The notes under the pieces are model-generated. The model saw nothing but the letters and a program-made list of their open reading frames with translations. It was not told the DNA's origin and made no database searches. Shown here piece after piece: positions 10,746 to 21,810 of a DNA stretch of 64,000 nt. Numbering within the stretch: position 1 is the stretch's first letter; every line of letters begins with the position of its first letter. Origin of the DNA: Paramoeba atlantica (Eukaryota; Discosea); contig CDRNVI010000024.1 of NCBI GenBank assembly GCA_977017575.1, forward strand, positions 308,368 to 372,367, read 5' to 3'. The translations under genes were made by a program, and so were the position numbers.

Positions 10746-11930
10746 CAGTGGTTTCAGTTGATATTGCCCCCCCTCGGAATTTTGATTTTTTTATCAATTT
10801 TTGCTCACCTTTGCAGCATTGGAGAGATCTCGTTCCCCTAGCGAAGAGCTTTGCCGCCTTTTTTTCATAGAGACCCCCTGGTGCCCCCTGGGTGACCCAA
10901 AAGTTGACCAAAATAAAAAAAATGACATTTTTTTACCTTATCAAAAATGGAACAAAAAACGGATTTTATGTCCAAAAGTTAACTCTGAAGGAAAAGAACT
11001 AGTATCCGGAATGGCCTCCATTGTTTTGCAACACTTTTTGAAGTCTATTAGGGACTGAATCAATTGTGTTGTACACTTTACGTTTTTCTTGAGGATGTTT
11101 TAGAATCTGAAAAGCTTTTTTAATGGCATCGGCGAGGGTAGCATGATTGTGGGGCTTAATTTTTTTCTTTATGATACCGTTCATTTGTTTCCAAACATTT
11201 TCTATTGGATTTAAATCAGGCGAATTCGCTGGCCAAGACAATTGTTAAATACGATATTTCGTATTCATCGTACGTTTCGTTTTCATCATCCACAATTTTT
11301 TTTACAAGGTCCTTAAACCGCCTTGATGATTTTTTTCCTGGGGATTTTTGGAGTGTAAGATCTTCTCTTTCCTTCCACAGGTTAACAATTCTTCTTATGG
11401 TGCGACGGTCACGTCCGAAATTATTAGATAATTTATGTATGCTTAATCCCTTTTTGTGTTGCTTTATTATTTCTTTTCTCTCGCAAAGAGGTAATGCCAC
11501 GGTTCCTTTGTGGGATATTGGGGGATTGTCTTCTCTTTTGTCATTTCATCCTTGTACGTACTCCCCCTGTTTGGGGTTCGAGGGTGTGGTCTGCATAATG
11601 TAGAGGTGTTGACTATATTAAATTAGGCGATAGGGATGGTACTAGACATAGAGCTTTCAAATGCTCAATTTAGAACACTATTACTCGTACTTACATGTTC
11701 AAAATGTACAAAAAATCGGGAAAATGTGACAAAAAATGGTTGTGTACACAGAAAACGTCCAAAAAAAACAGAGTTTTTCGGACCCAGGGGGCACCAGGGG
11801 GTCTCTATGAAAAAAAGGCGGCAAAGCTCTTTGCTAGGGGAACGAGATCTCTCCAACGCTGCAAAGATGAGCAAAAATGGATAAAAAAAATCAAAATTCC
11901 GAGGGGGGGCAAGATCAACTGAAACCACTA
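10746..11930 (-). mobile_element. internally deleted mariner with long terminal repeats
   Basis: Inverted repeats of roughly 165 bases start with CAGTGGTTTCAGTTGATATT (left) and TAGTGGTTTCAGTTGATCTT (right, reversed), then a 7-base C tract. TA flanks both ends. The minus strand encodes an N-terminal HTH region (11216-11500: SIHKLSNNFGRDRRTIRR) directly abutting the C-terminal part (10999-11241: WPANSPDLNPIENVW). The middle, with the first two catalytic residues, is missing, so it cannot transpose by itself. Confidence 0.8.
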
Positions 11931-11984
11931 TATAATGTGTAAATGTGAAATAGCGGGTAAGTGATTCTTCAAATTTCTTCAAAA

Positions 11985-12670
11985 GATTATGAATTTTGCA
12001 GATATTGAATCTTGCAGGCTCTGCGATGTGTTTTTGTGTTTTATCTTGCCATTGATTACGCCACGTCTAGGATCCAACGAGTGATCTAACGGGAACTGGT
12101 TGAAGGACAACTCTAACGCGGTTTGCACGGTACAAGGAAAGAGCATTATGGGAAGAACTTGTTGTGAGCTATAGCTTCCCGTCTTTTTCCATTTCTGCAC
12201 AAAAACTACAACTCTTTTCCCTTTTTTCTACGCGTCAGCGTATGCACACCACTTGCTCCACCTGACATCACGTGACCCCTCTAAGCCTGTACACCTTCAT
12301 CGGCTCTCTCCTGCCCCGCGAAATTCCTCCAGGTCCATCGACGATCTGTCTGCCGCGCGCCTTTCTGGACATGAAACACTGATAAACACCATATAGATTT
12401 CATAGTATAGTGTTTATAGTACTATAAACGAGGTTTATAGTACTATAAATTTTCTTGAAACACTGTAAACTATCTATAAATAGTTTTAGGGACCTCTGCA
12501 AAAAAAACAAGAAAAGAAATCAACGAAAAATCAAGAACCTTTTCCTGAATCTGTTTGGGCCATATTATTTTTACAGATTTTCTTTGTTTTCAACTTACAT
12601 TTATAGTGCCGGTGAACCAAAAAAAATTGGCGCCGCTTTGCGGCGCCGGACTCTTCCCTTCAACTTTATG
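11985..12670. other. non-coding stretch with two palindromes
   Basis: Between the nested mariner and the right end of the large segment. It holds two tandem palindromes of 18 bases, GTTTATAGTACTATAAAC at 12412-12429 (perfect) and a one-mismatch copy at 12433-12450. Near 12625 lies a GCGCCGC/GCGGCGC hairpin. I find no supported gene. Confidence 0.5.
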
Positions 12671-12776
12671 TGCGCTTAAACGGGGGGGTCTGACTGGGTG
12701 CACTTAAGGGGAGGGGGGACAGTATTTTTTGCATCCTATTTAATACATCCTTTCGAAATATGGAAAGGAGTGGTAA

Positions 12777-13318
12777 TAAACTCCTGGCCACCAATAAGGC
12801 ACCTCCCCCCTCATCTTTTGCACGAGGGAGCATGGCAGGGTTATGATACCATATTTTCGTTCAGATTTTTGAGATCTGTACGTTCCCGCCATTTTTAGTC
12901 GATTAAAACCTTGGAACAAAAAATATATAAAAAACTTTCCACTTCTGTTTTCCAGGAATGCGCAATTCTGTGATCAGGGGCACGAGGGGTCTCCCTATGA
13001 AAAAATGGCAGCAATCACCTTCGTGAGGGAAGCGAGATCTCTCGTTTGCAACAAAAATGAGCAAAAACACATGAAAAAAGCTGAATTTCTCAGAGGGGGC
13101 AGAGTTTTTCGTCTAAAAGGGCGTACTTTTTTTTGAAAATTTTAAGAGGGTGAAAATGTAGTAATCAGACCTTCAAATGTATGCATTTTGGATTTTTTGT
13201 TCCGTTTCTTAACGCGCAAACTCTTTGTGTTGAGATCTATAAAATGCTACAAAAATTAAGTCAAACAAGCGACACATTGAGATTTTGGAGGGGGTACCTT
13301 ATTTTGGCCAGGGGTTTA
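12777..13318. mobile_element. non-autonomous mariner-type element
   Basis: Left end TAAACTCCTGGCCACCAATA then AGGCACC and a C tract; the right end reversed is TAAACCCCTGGCCAAAATAA then GGTACCCCC. The inner right part matches the 3' region of the element ending at 10490. It also contains (about 12970-13110) a solo piece resembling the terminal region of the element at 10746-11930. No transposase. Confidence 0.7.
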
Positions 13319-13426
13319 TAATCGAGACGAAAATACGGAAAACTAAGTTTCGCACCGTTTTGTCGAACTAGATTCACAATCGCGACGGTACTTTGGGGTG
13401 GGCACTGCAGAGCGGAACGTTCCCCG

Positions 13427-14290
13427 GTAAGATCATGAATAATCCATTTTTGGGGGGAGAAAAATCTCGATTTTTCGGTGAAAATTGCGAAATTTTGGCC
13501 GTTTTTGATGCCTTACCAGTAGGGGTAGGAGGCGCATCTGACGGAAAAAACGTCACAGAATGATAGCTGAGATGCCGAACTCACTAGATACGTTTTAGGA
13601 GTCGATTCTGAAAAAAAATTATTTTTGTTTTTTTCCTGTCAAAAAAAAAATTTTGGTCATCCCAAAAGTTTCGGAAATTTTGACCTTGTCGGACCCCTCT
13701 TGCGCGTACCAGGGGGGTTACCCCCAAATATGGGGGTGGAAAGTCATCGCCGCGGCATACTCTACCATTTCCTTGCGCTCGATTTTGAAAATCAAGATTT
13801 TGAAAATTTCAGAAAATAACGCTTCAAAAACATGGACCTCCCCATGGAACCCCCATTGTTTTGAAGTTTTCAGTTTGGGACCACCGGGGCCCCCTTTTAT
13901 ACTTTTTTCCTTTATTACAGTAAACATCACTATTCTCAGAATGCTCAGTTGTACGTTGACACAAAAAAAACGGCTTTTTTATCGTTTTTCGTCACTATTC
14001 TCAGAATTGGTCTGTTGAACAGGCACTTTTTCATGAAGTCAAATCATAATTCTCATTTAAAAAAAAAAAACGTTTTGCAAGAAAATTGTTAGCAACGGAG
14101 CAACTGGCCGCTTTGGGTTGTACGTTGACAGCCCAATTCTCATTTTTAGCGACTATCAGAATAGTGAAGTTTACTGTATATTACTGTGTTCCTCTTATAA
14201 TATTATTATTATATTTAATATTTATTTATATTTATTTTCACTGCTTTTGTTCACTTTTTTTTCAATAATCGAGGGTAGAGCGGTAGTGCC
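13427..14290 (+). repeat. R1 repeat copy b, interrupted by a MITE
   Basis: Matches copy a in order: ATCATGAATAATCC, GATGCCTTACCAGTAG, GCGTACCAGGGGGGT, ACCACCGGGGCCCCC, ACTGTGTTCCTCTTATA, then the terminal ATCGAGGGTAGAGCGGTAGT. The hairpin end is missing, perhaps lost next to the element ending at 13318. The MITE at 13918-14176 splits it. Confidence 0.7.
13918..14176. mobile_element. mariner-type MITE
   Basis: 259 bases with inverted ends CAGTAAACATCACTATTCT and, reversed, CAGTAAACTTCACTATTCT, flanked by TA on both sides. A direct repeat TTGTACGTTGACA occurs twice inside (about 13948 and 14116). It interrupts R1 copy b. No coding capacity. Confidence 0.8.
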
Positions 14291-14425
14291 CGATTTAATG
14301 CCCGATTTGTGGCCCGATTTCGTGCCCGATATTGTTTCAGATGTGTTTACAAAAACAAATTAACAAAGGCGTACGAATCGAATTGAGTGACAAATCATTA
14401 GTTTTTAAAACAATTTCGATGGGTA

Positions 14426-15126
14426 CCCTACCCAGTAGCGTACTAGTTTACAGAGAAAATTTTCAGAATCTTTTCCTAAAAAAGTCAGTAATAATTTTTT
14501 TAAGAGCTGTGCACAGTTTCTGGCAGTTTCTGGCAGTTTCTGGCGGACTCTGACAGTTTTTGTAGGTACTCTGATAGTTTTTCGAGTGGAGAACTAGAGG
14601 GGGTGTACTAGGCTAAATATGGGAACCGCAGTGGGTACACTACTATTGTGACTGGTGATGAGACTTCCGTGTTGGGAGCCCACAAGTGAGATAACCTAAG
14701 AAATCCGTGGCAAAAGAGGGTGAAGGTAAAGACCATGAAGGTTAAGGCATGTATCAAAGAAAAGGCCATGATAAGACTTGTACGCAAGCCACCCAACCGA
14801 GGCAGCTCTATCCCTTTTTCTTGATTTTAATGCCTCACTTGGACAGCGTGCAACTCCGTCGAAAAAAATACATCCTTTACTATCCTATACTATACATACT
14901 TTTTGCTTTTTTTGGGCTCAAAAAAAATTTTGGTCATCCCAGAAATTTCGAACACTTTCGGCGCGGTTGTATCATGCTAAAAACAACTTTTGGCGCAAAG
15001 GTCGCTCGAACTTCTTCTAGTACGCTACTTATCCTAGTATGCTGCTTATCCTAGTACGTTACTTATCCTCAAACTGCCCATTTCGGAGACGGAATGCGGG
15101 ATATCTAAGGGGGGGGGGGGTAAAGG
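14426..15126 (+). mobile_element. deleted pogo-like element, copy C
   Basis: Shares its left block (GTAGCGTACTAGTTTACAGA) and right block (GGGATATCTAAGGG, G run, TA-rich end) with the 2-kb elements at 18.0 and 20.6 kb. Between them only part of the transposase region survives: ACTATTGTGACTGGTGATGA runs to AAGGCCATGA and then jumps to the part coding for DLYASHPT in the fuller copies. TA flanks the inferred ends (14424, 15127). Confidence 0.65.
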
Positions 15127-15294
15127 TACCTACACTTTATATATACACTTTGGTTTCATTTGATATTGCTTCACCGTGCCGGTAATACACCTACAAAGGC
15201 CAAAATTTACCTGGAAATGTGTGACACGCAAGGCAGTAGAGCAGGGAGGGGGCGCAAGGCAAAAAGGGAGAAGGCGGAGGGCCCCTCATTTTTT

Positions 15295-15442
15295 TGATTT
15301 TTTTCAGTTTGGACCACCGGGGCCCCCTTTTACATATTTTTCTTTTATTGTATATTACTGTGTTCCTGTTTATATTTTCTCCGTTTTTGCTCACTTTTCT
15401 TTTCAATAATCGAGGGTAGGGCGGTAGGTATACAACCACCGC
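15295..15442 (+). repeat. R1 repeat copy c, terminal part only
   Basis: Starts near TTTGGACCACCGGGGCCCCC and ends with TCGAGGGTAGGGCGGTAGGT and ACAACCACCGCAAT. This is the last 150 bases of R1, directly downstream of the alpha-helical protein gene. Confidence 0.7.
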
Positions 15443-15511
15443 AATATTTTTTAATACCAGAATGTCACCTGATGGTCTTTTTCAGCGTTTGCGTGCACAT
15501 GCCTAGAACAA

Positions 15512-17893
15512 TTACATAAAATTCTTATCAAGGTCCGAAATATGTTTTTCGATTTCTCGTTGAAAGTGAAGCGGGGGACAAAAGTTTATCTGGGAGAACA
15601 ATTTTAGCAGTCGCGGTAAGATCGATGTAATAAAGTAACGAAATTCATATTGAAACGCACTTGAGGTATCTTCTTTTTCATTCTCCAGGAAGTGATTTGT
15701 GCAAGAGAAATCGCGATTTCTTATGTCGTGTATACGATTAGGTACTGACGTGAGAATAAAAGTGGATCTATCGACTGGGCGTTCCCGCTGAATGTTCTCT
15801 GTAAAGTGAATTAACAACCTGTACACGTGCCCACACGATAAATAGCAAATTCGACGCGTAGATTCCTGCAAGGATGAAAGTTTCTCAGAATGAGGCAACT
15901 GACTATTTCCCACTCCGATTGGCTGGGCTTGATCATGATTAAAGAGAAAACACTTGCCTATCGCAAGCACGAGTTCACATGATAAAACCAACTCTATCAC
16001 CGATAGGGAACCTCGAGAAGTTAATTCCTTCTCTACAAGATACAATGCAGAGGAGACAATGCCATATGGCCATTGACGCATTAAAAGTTCATTGCTCTGG
16101 CAAGCAGTATGATAAATAAAATCTATGAATTGGGACACAAACCTTCCGTCCAGCATTTCTCGTTCTAAACCCTTAACAATTTCTTCGGATGCCTCCGCGA
16201 GCAATGATGGATTGATTCGAAGCGTGCGCAAAACATCTACGAGAGATTTTGGGTTTATTAGCTGAATCAAATGGTAAAAGCTCTTGGATTCGATGTACAT
16301 CCCAGGTTGAACCAAGTAGGTAGCGCTGTACTCCCCAATATCCAAAAACATCCTGCGGATTGCAGCATTTTCGAAATCCAGGGAAGCGCTCTCCGGAGAG
16401 TACAAGAAACTGTGCAGTAGAAGAGCGACTGTCCGTTGCGTACTTCTGTAGACTTCTATGCTTGGAGTCCCCTGTTGACTAGTAATGTCAAGGCGTACGT
16501 GGCTTGCGTTCCATAAGGATCCACTAGCAAGCAATAGCCTGTCAAAATTGTCAGATGTACAGCAATACTGAAAGAGACAATACCATAACAGATCGTATTG
16601 TTCCTTATGCGTGTCTATTCCGACATTGTTTAAGGCGCGTAAGATTCGGGATGCATCTCCCGGATTTAATTCCGAAGCGTTTCGGGAACAACAGAGATCA
16701 TATAACAACAAAACGGTTCTTTTTTCACAAAAATAGGAAAGCGCTAGCAATGCACGTGCTGAGTACGACCTCCAAGTTAAATCTTCGTTTGGAAATGCAA
16801 GGTGCTTTCGTACCTTATTGAATAATGCGTACGACATCGTCCGCGTCATATCGTTCAACATCTTGCGGGGTATTTTGATTCCTTCGTACTGCAGTTGGCC
16901 GCAAGCTAAGAGAACTCGTGAAGCATATAACAAATGCCGCCACTCATTAGGCCCTAAACGCACACTATTCAATCCGAAGGTATCATCCCAAATTTGAGAT
17001 TTTAGATGGCTACACACACTTTGAAGAACTGTGCTGTAGAGCGCGAATAAATCGCGGTCTGTAAAAAAGAGTAAATGAGTTGAGCGGGATAGAGCACATA
17101 TCACTCGAAGTGTGCTGCTGTGATCAAAATGTGACCACGAAACCGATAGAAGACTCTGCAGCAACAGTGGAAACCATTCTCTACTGGTGCTCCCATAACG
17201 TAGTGGCTGAATCGTAAGCGCGTATAGTATTACAGTTAAGTCATCCGCACCTAATTCTTCTCTACACGCCGTTGCACGATTTAACAACAGCATTAACATG
17301 GAATTTGACAGGGGAAATTTGGACGAATGATAACGGAGAATGTGGACGGCATCCGTCGCAGAACTCGTACGTAAGAGGTCTTTGAGTTGAGCTTCGATTG
17401 CTTTTTGGAGAACAGATGGAAAAATTAAATTATGATGGGCTGCAACAGCAAATAACAACGTTATAGATTTTAACGTTGATTTCCCAATGAGCAAGTTTAT
17501 GTCCTGCAGGTGTCTGAGAGCACTTTTTTTATGCGGAGAACGAAACAATTTATGAATCTTGTATTCTAGGGAACCTTCAATGGGCAGATAATCGCTCTTG
17601 CTACAAATGCAATAGTCAAGCACTGATTTGACGGTATTTCGCCATTTTGATCTTATTTGATCTCGTATTACAGAAAGTCGGGGATTATTTTCCCGACATA
17701 CATGTTTCTTCCTAGTGCTGCGGATTTCAAGTTCGCACACATCTAGAATACGTGGCTTTCTGACGAGTGATTCAAAAATGCCACGAGTGCCCAGTGGAAA
17801 CTCTGGCGAGTATATTTCTTTCCAAAGCTGTTTAGAGAAAAATGTGTGTATTCTGTCACGACAATGAGTTGTAAAAGCGGTGGAGGACTGCAT
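15512..17893 (-). CDS. large helical protein of unknown function, possibly organellar
   Basis: 793 residues from a good ATG. Sequence is dominated by Leu- and Ala-rich amphipathic helices in loosely repeated pairs (for example SATDAVHILRYHSSKFPLSN and ADDLTVILYALTIQPLRYGS), the look of a helical-repeat RNA-binding protein such as FASTK/RAP or OPR types. I see no clear RAP domain at the C-terminus. No signal peptide or membrane helix is evident. It is flanked on both sides by transposons yet stays open for 2.4 kb, so it is probably functional. Family not recognised with certainty. Confidence 0.75.
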   Translation of the reverse strand: MQSSTAFTTHCRDRIHTFFSKQLWKEIYSPEFPLGTRGIFESLVRKPRILDVCELEIRSTRKKHVCRENNPRLSVIRDQIRSKWRNTVKSVLDYCICSKSDYLPIEGSLEYKIHKLFRSPHKKSALRHLQDINLLIGKSTLKSITLLFAVAAHHNLIFPSVLQKAIEAQLKDLLRTSSATDAVHILRYHSSKFPLSNSMLMLLLNRATACREELGADDLTVILYALTIQPLRYGSTSREWFPLLLQSLLSVSWSHFDHSSTLRVICALSRSTHLLFFTDRDLFALYSTVLQSVCSHLKSQIWDDTFGLNSVRLGPNEWRHLLYASRVLLACGQLQYEGIKIPRKMLNDMTRTMSYALFNKVRKHLAFPNEDLTWRSYSARALLALSYFCEKRTVLLLYDLCCSRNASELNPGDASRILRALNNVGIDTHKEQYDLLWYCLFQYCCTSDNFDRLLLASGSLWNASHVRLDITSQQGTPSIEVYRSTQRTVALLLHSFLYSPESASLDFENAAIRRMFLDIGEYSATYLVQPGMYIESKSFYHLIQLINPKSLVDVLRTLRINPSLLAEASEEIVKGLEREMLDGRFVSQFIDFIYHTACQSNELLMRQWPYGIVSSALYLVEKELTSRGSLSVIELVLSCELVLAIGKCFLFNHDQAQPIGVGNSQLPHSEKLSSLQESTRRICYLSCGHVYRLLIHFTENIQRERPVDRSTFILTSVPNRIHDIRNRDFSCTNHFLENEKEDTSSAFQYEFRYFITSILPRLLKLFSQINFCPPLHFQREIEKHISDLDKNFM

Positions 17894-17995
17894 CGGAAGA
17901 GTGGAGCGCGAATATTAATTCGTACTTTAGTACTATTGCTTCTAATTTCAATTTTTTTTTGATTTGAATATAGATATTATTTAATATTGTAACTA

Positions 17996-20059
17996 CCGTT
18001 ACCCCCCCTTAGAAATCCCAGTACGCTACTTATCCTCTTTTGTGATGAAACCTTTGGGTCACGAGAGGATAAGCAGCGTACTAGTTTACAGAGAAAATTT
18101 TGAGAATATTTTCTTAAAAAAAATTCAGTAGTATTTTTTTTAAAGTTGTGCACAGTTATATTCAGAATAGAAATACATCGATAGATACGTCATGTAACAT
18201 GCGCATGTACAAAAAAAACGGGTCACCGACAGTATAAATGTAGGTTGAAAAAAAAAATTTTGGAAAAAAATCTTTTAATAATTTTTACCCTAAAATGGTT
18301 GTTCTATTGTATTTAAACGTTCGGTAAACGGTTTTAGCGGCGTTCAAAGTAGCATTTCAACTCTTTTACACTCGACTTTACACTGACTGTCTCCCCCTAT
18401 TTAGTGTTTTTTCTTCTTTAGATTCCTTCTTGATTCCCTCAAATATTGCTCTCTAGATGTCATCACTTACTTGAGGGGCTTCGGGAGGCGAGATTTCACG
18501 ACATCTCGCGAAGCTTCACCAGGGGTTTATTATTATGTTCTCAACGTTTCGCGAGATTTCACCGAGGTTTCGCGAAGTTTCATCGAAGTTCCGAAAGGTG
18601 TCATCGAGGTTTCTTGAGGCTGCATCCAGGTTTCACCAAAGTTTGGGAGAAGTTTCTCGAGGTTTTACCCGCAGCCCCCTACTTGAAGCTTTTTTATCAG
18701 GGTGGACACAACATTCGCAAGGGGTGTTTAACCCGAAGCAGTGGTTTCGCGGCCAATACACCGTTTTTTCCGCCTTTAACGGCGAAATTGAGGGCGCTGG
18801 CAGCAAATAGGCCAAAGTAGTACACGTTGTACAGAACATTTGAGAAGTAAAAAAGGTCCGAAATATAGGGAGTATGTTTCCAAAGATGTTCGAATTCCTA
18901 TTGAAATAATTTCTCCTGCGCATTTCCCTCAAAAAAATTGAATTCGAAAAATATTGAAAAATATCACTTCCAACTTATATTTACACTGCATATTACCCAA
19001 AAAAACTTCTGTTCACCATACACTATACAGATGCTTCTATACTATTTCTACACTGTATGCTACAACTCTACTACTACCAAATGCGTCAACCATTGCCTCC
19101 ACTTAGTTTTAGCGCGAATCAGGTTAGGGGTGCTCTAATGCCTCAAGACCCTGTCGTTGTTGTTACTGCCCCAGAGAATATTACTCACTAGAGTTACGAA
19201 GAGAATGATGTTTTCGTTTTTCTCTGGTAACTCAGCTCACTTTCGGGTCTTGTCAGAGTCCGGCAAAGACAAGTTCTGGCTACGCTTTTGTCAATTTGCC
19301 GACGCCGGGTGAACAGTTGTACACAACTTGTTCCTACCGACCCCGAAGAATCAGTCAGCAAATTGCTTGATACGATCGCTCTTATGAATGCCGACCGCGG
19401 TGGGTACACTACTATTGTGACTGGTGATTAGACTTCGGTGTGTTGGGAGCCCATAAGTGAGATAACCTCCGAAATCCGTGGTACAAAGAGGGTGAAGGTT
19501 AAGACATGTCACAAAGAAAAGGCTATGGTAACAGCTTGGTTTTGGGCGTCTGTGCTTTTTCCCGGTTCCTCCCCAGGACAAAGTATTGGGAACACCGTTT
19601 GTTTCCACCACCTGTTGCGGAGCGCTCAATTTTGTGAAGGTCGAGGTGCACGGGAAACGAAGGCAGCATCAGACCTGTACGGTTGCACTTCAACCGTTAC
19701 AGGATCAGGCTGGATGACAGGAGATTCCTTTTTTCAAAGAATGATAAAGGATTTTTTTGACACAAGCAAGTATCCACTCGAGAAGACTTTATTCGTGCTG
19801 GACTTGTACGCAAGTCACCCAACCGAGGGAGTCCTATCCCTTTTTCTTGATTTTGATGCCTCACTTGGACAGCATGCAACTCCGACGAAAAGAAATCATC
19901 GGGGAATACTTTCGGCGCGGTTGTAACATGCTAAAAACAATTTTTGGCGCAAAGGTCACTCGAACTTCTTCTAGTACGCTACTTATCCTAGTACGTTACT
20001 TATCCTCAAACTACCCATTTCGGAGACGGAATGCGGGATATCTAAGGGGGGGGTAACGG
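17996..20059 (+). mobile_element. decayed pogo-like transposon, copy A
   Basis: Inverted ends CCGTTACCCCCCCTTAGA (left) and, reversed, CCGTTACCCCCCCTTAGATA (right), each flanked by TA. Subterminal repeats of the type TAGTACGCTACTTATCC occur in both orientations, as transposase-binding arrays often do. On the plus strand a DDE_1-like transposase can be followed through stops and shifts: TTIVTGD (first Asp region), EKAMVT, LFPGSSPGQ, then GSGWMTGDSFFQ and FVLDLYASHPTE (second Asp region). Order and spacing match pogo/Tigger-type transposases; it is a pseudogene. Confidence 0.7.
19438..19926 (+). pseudogene. pogo-like (DDE_1) transposase remnant
   Basis: The longest open piece in copy A. GSGWMTGDSFFQRMIKDFF followed about 20 residues later by TLFVLDLYASHPTE fits the segment before and at the second catalytic Asp of pogo-family DDE_1 domains. 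A stop (TAG) lies just upstream within the VTGD..TSV region, so the gene is dead. Homologous pieces exist on the minus strand at about 20.9-21.9 kb. Confidence 0.6.
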
Positions 20060-20107
20060 TACTCCCAATAATTCCCCCAATACGTAATTATCCCCCCAAT
20101 ATTATAG

Positions 20108-20583
20108 AAAGAATTGCGGTGACTGTAAAACTACTTCTCTACCCTCGATTATAATAAAACAAAAGTGAACAAAAACAGTGAAAACGCCTCCCAAAATGGC
20201 CCATTTTTGACCAAAAATTGCGAAAAGGTAATTTTCGGACCTAAATGGGTCTTTTTATGTCAAAAGAATGGTGTGGTTGGAGTCGCATTCTCTACCCAAT
20301 ACGTTCAGTAAGCTTTCATTCACGCCTACGAGTGATTTCTCACACGCATATATCGGATTTAGTGCTCTGAGAGCAAAAATACCCAAAAATCACCCCATTT
20401 TTACCTGAAAATCGGCTAATTTTGGCTATAATCTTTGTGTTTCCTTTAGCTTTCCAGGCCGAATTTTCTTTTTTAGGCTCTTCGTTAAACGCCGTGGTAG
20501 TTTTCAACGCGAAGCGCGCAGCATGAGTGACTTCTAAGTTGAAAACAACCACCGCGTTGAACGATGAGCCTAAAAAAGAATTT
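20108..20583 (-). repeat. R1 repeat copy d, between two pogo elements
   Basis: Reverse orientation: terminal ATTGCGGTGACTGTAAAACT and CTCTACCCTCGATTATA at 20108, hairpin end at 20463-20583 (arms TTTTTTAGGCTCTTCGTTAA and AACGATGAGCCTAAAAAAGA). The middle part is shared with copy e at 55.3-55.7 kb (for example GGAGTCGCATTCTCTACCCA, GATTTAGTGCTCTGAGAGCA). An internal deletion removes the ACCGGGGGCCCC block. Confidence 0.75.
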
Positions 20584-21171
20584 TGTAATCAAAATGTAGA
20601 AAAGTCAAAAACTTCTGAAGATGCTTATGGATGAAATTACAATACCGTTACCCCCCCTTAGATATCCCGCATTCCGTCTCCGAAATGGGCAGTTTGAGGA
20701 TAAGTAACATACTAGGATAAGTAGCATACTAGGATAAGTAGCGTACTAGAAGAAGTTCGCGCGACATTTGCGCCAGAAGTTGTTTTTAGCATGATACAAC
20801 CGCGCCGAAAGTTTTCGCCGATGTGTTCTTTTGGACGGAGTTGCACGCTGTCCAAGTGAGGCATCAAAATCGAGAAAAAGGAATTGCGTACAAGTCTAGC
20901 ACGAATAAAGTCTTGCCGGGTGGATACTTGCTCGTGTCAAAATAAATCCTCTATCATTCATTGAAAAAAGGAAGCTCCTGTTATCCAGCCTGATCCTGTA
21001 ACGGTTGAAGTGCAACAGTACAGATCTGATGCTGCTTTCGTTTCCCGTGCAACTCGACCTTGACAAGACTGAGCGCTCCACAACAGGTGCAGTGGAAACA
21101 AACGATGTTCCCAAGTACGTTGTTCTGGGGAGGAACCGGGAAAAAGCACAGACATTGGACACTATGAAGAT

Positions 21172-21218
21172 TTGGATGGCACTGGATGGCAGCGGATGGC
21201 ACTGGATGGCACTGGATA
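21172..21218. repeat. short tandem repeat, ATGGCACTGG units
   Basis: About four and a half imperfect 10-base units with AGCGG variants. A second tract of the same repeat lies at 21756-21810 in the same orientation, inside pogo-like copy B. Confidence 0.75.
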
Positions 21219-21755
21219 ACTAATTTTTGTGTCCAAAAAAAATTATGTACTTGTGTACTAAAAAACTTGTCTACTACAAGTAACCAAAACTAAAATTTGT
21301 GGGACGGTTTGCGCACATCTGAATAAAAGTAAGGAAGTAATCGAGACAATTTTTTTCTAAAGCTTACGTGCTTACATCGCCTCCGACAAATACTGGAAAC
21401 AGAGTCAAGAACTTTCCCACCCTCGTGATCGTGAAGACATTTCTCTTCGGTCACAACGCAAAAAATCTTTAAAAGTTTTTGGTGTGTCTCCATCATGCTT
21501 TCACTTTAAAATTCAACTCAGGCCCGCACATGTACATGACAGAGAACGCACAAGAAGAGACCGAGAAAATATCTTATTTTGCAAAAGGAAAGGAAAAGTC
21601 GTGTTTTTGAAAAATGAGTACAATTGAATCCGACATTAGCCGCTTTTTCATATCAAGGCCATCACTTGTCCTACAACATCCGGCGGAAATGGAAAGTTCT
21701 TCGGTCCTCAAAAAAATCAAAAAAAGGGTCTTCGGGCCTCGCTCATATCTCCGTT

Positions 21756-21810
21756 TTGGATGGCACTGGATGGCACTGGATGGCAGCGCATGGCACCGGA
21801 TGGCAGTGGA
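21756..21810. repeat. second ATGGCACTGG tandem tract
   Basis: About five 10-base units, including variants GCAGCGCATG and CACCGG. It lies in the transposase remnant of copy B and is absent from copy A at the matching place. Confidence 0.75.

Larger units (their letters stand above)
8616..12718. mobile_element. large inverted-repeat-bounded segment holding nested transposons
   Basis: The left end (8616-8670) reads CCCCTTAAGCGCACCC, a C tract, then CGTTTAAGCGCACC. The right end (12671-12718) is its inverse: GTGCGCTTAAACG, a G tract, then GGGTGCACTTAAGGGG. The arms are about 50 bases. Inside lie at least three other elements (8909-9661, a 5'-truncated copy at 9664-10490, 10746-11930) and a hairpin GCGCCGCTTTGCGGCGC near the right end. 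I see no transposase belonging to the outer repeats. It also cuts off the 5' end of the LRR gene. Confidence 0.55.

Noticed and set aside
14086-14553. Short plus-strand frames of 60-80 codons
   Set aside because: They fall in R1, MITE and pogo-like DNA, are AT-rich and match no domain.
18446-18820. Ser/Arg-rich plus-strand frame with repeated FRE/FTR words
   Set aside because: It lies inside pogo-like copy A and reflects a degenerate GTTTC-type nucleotide repeat.
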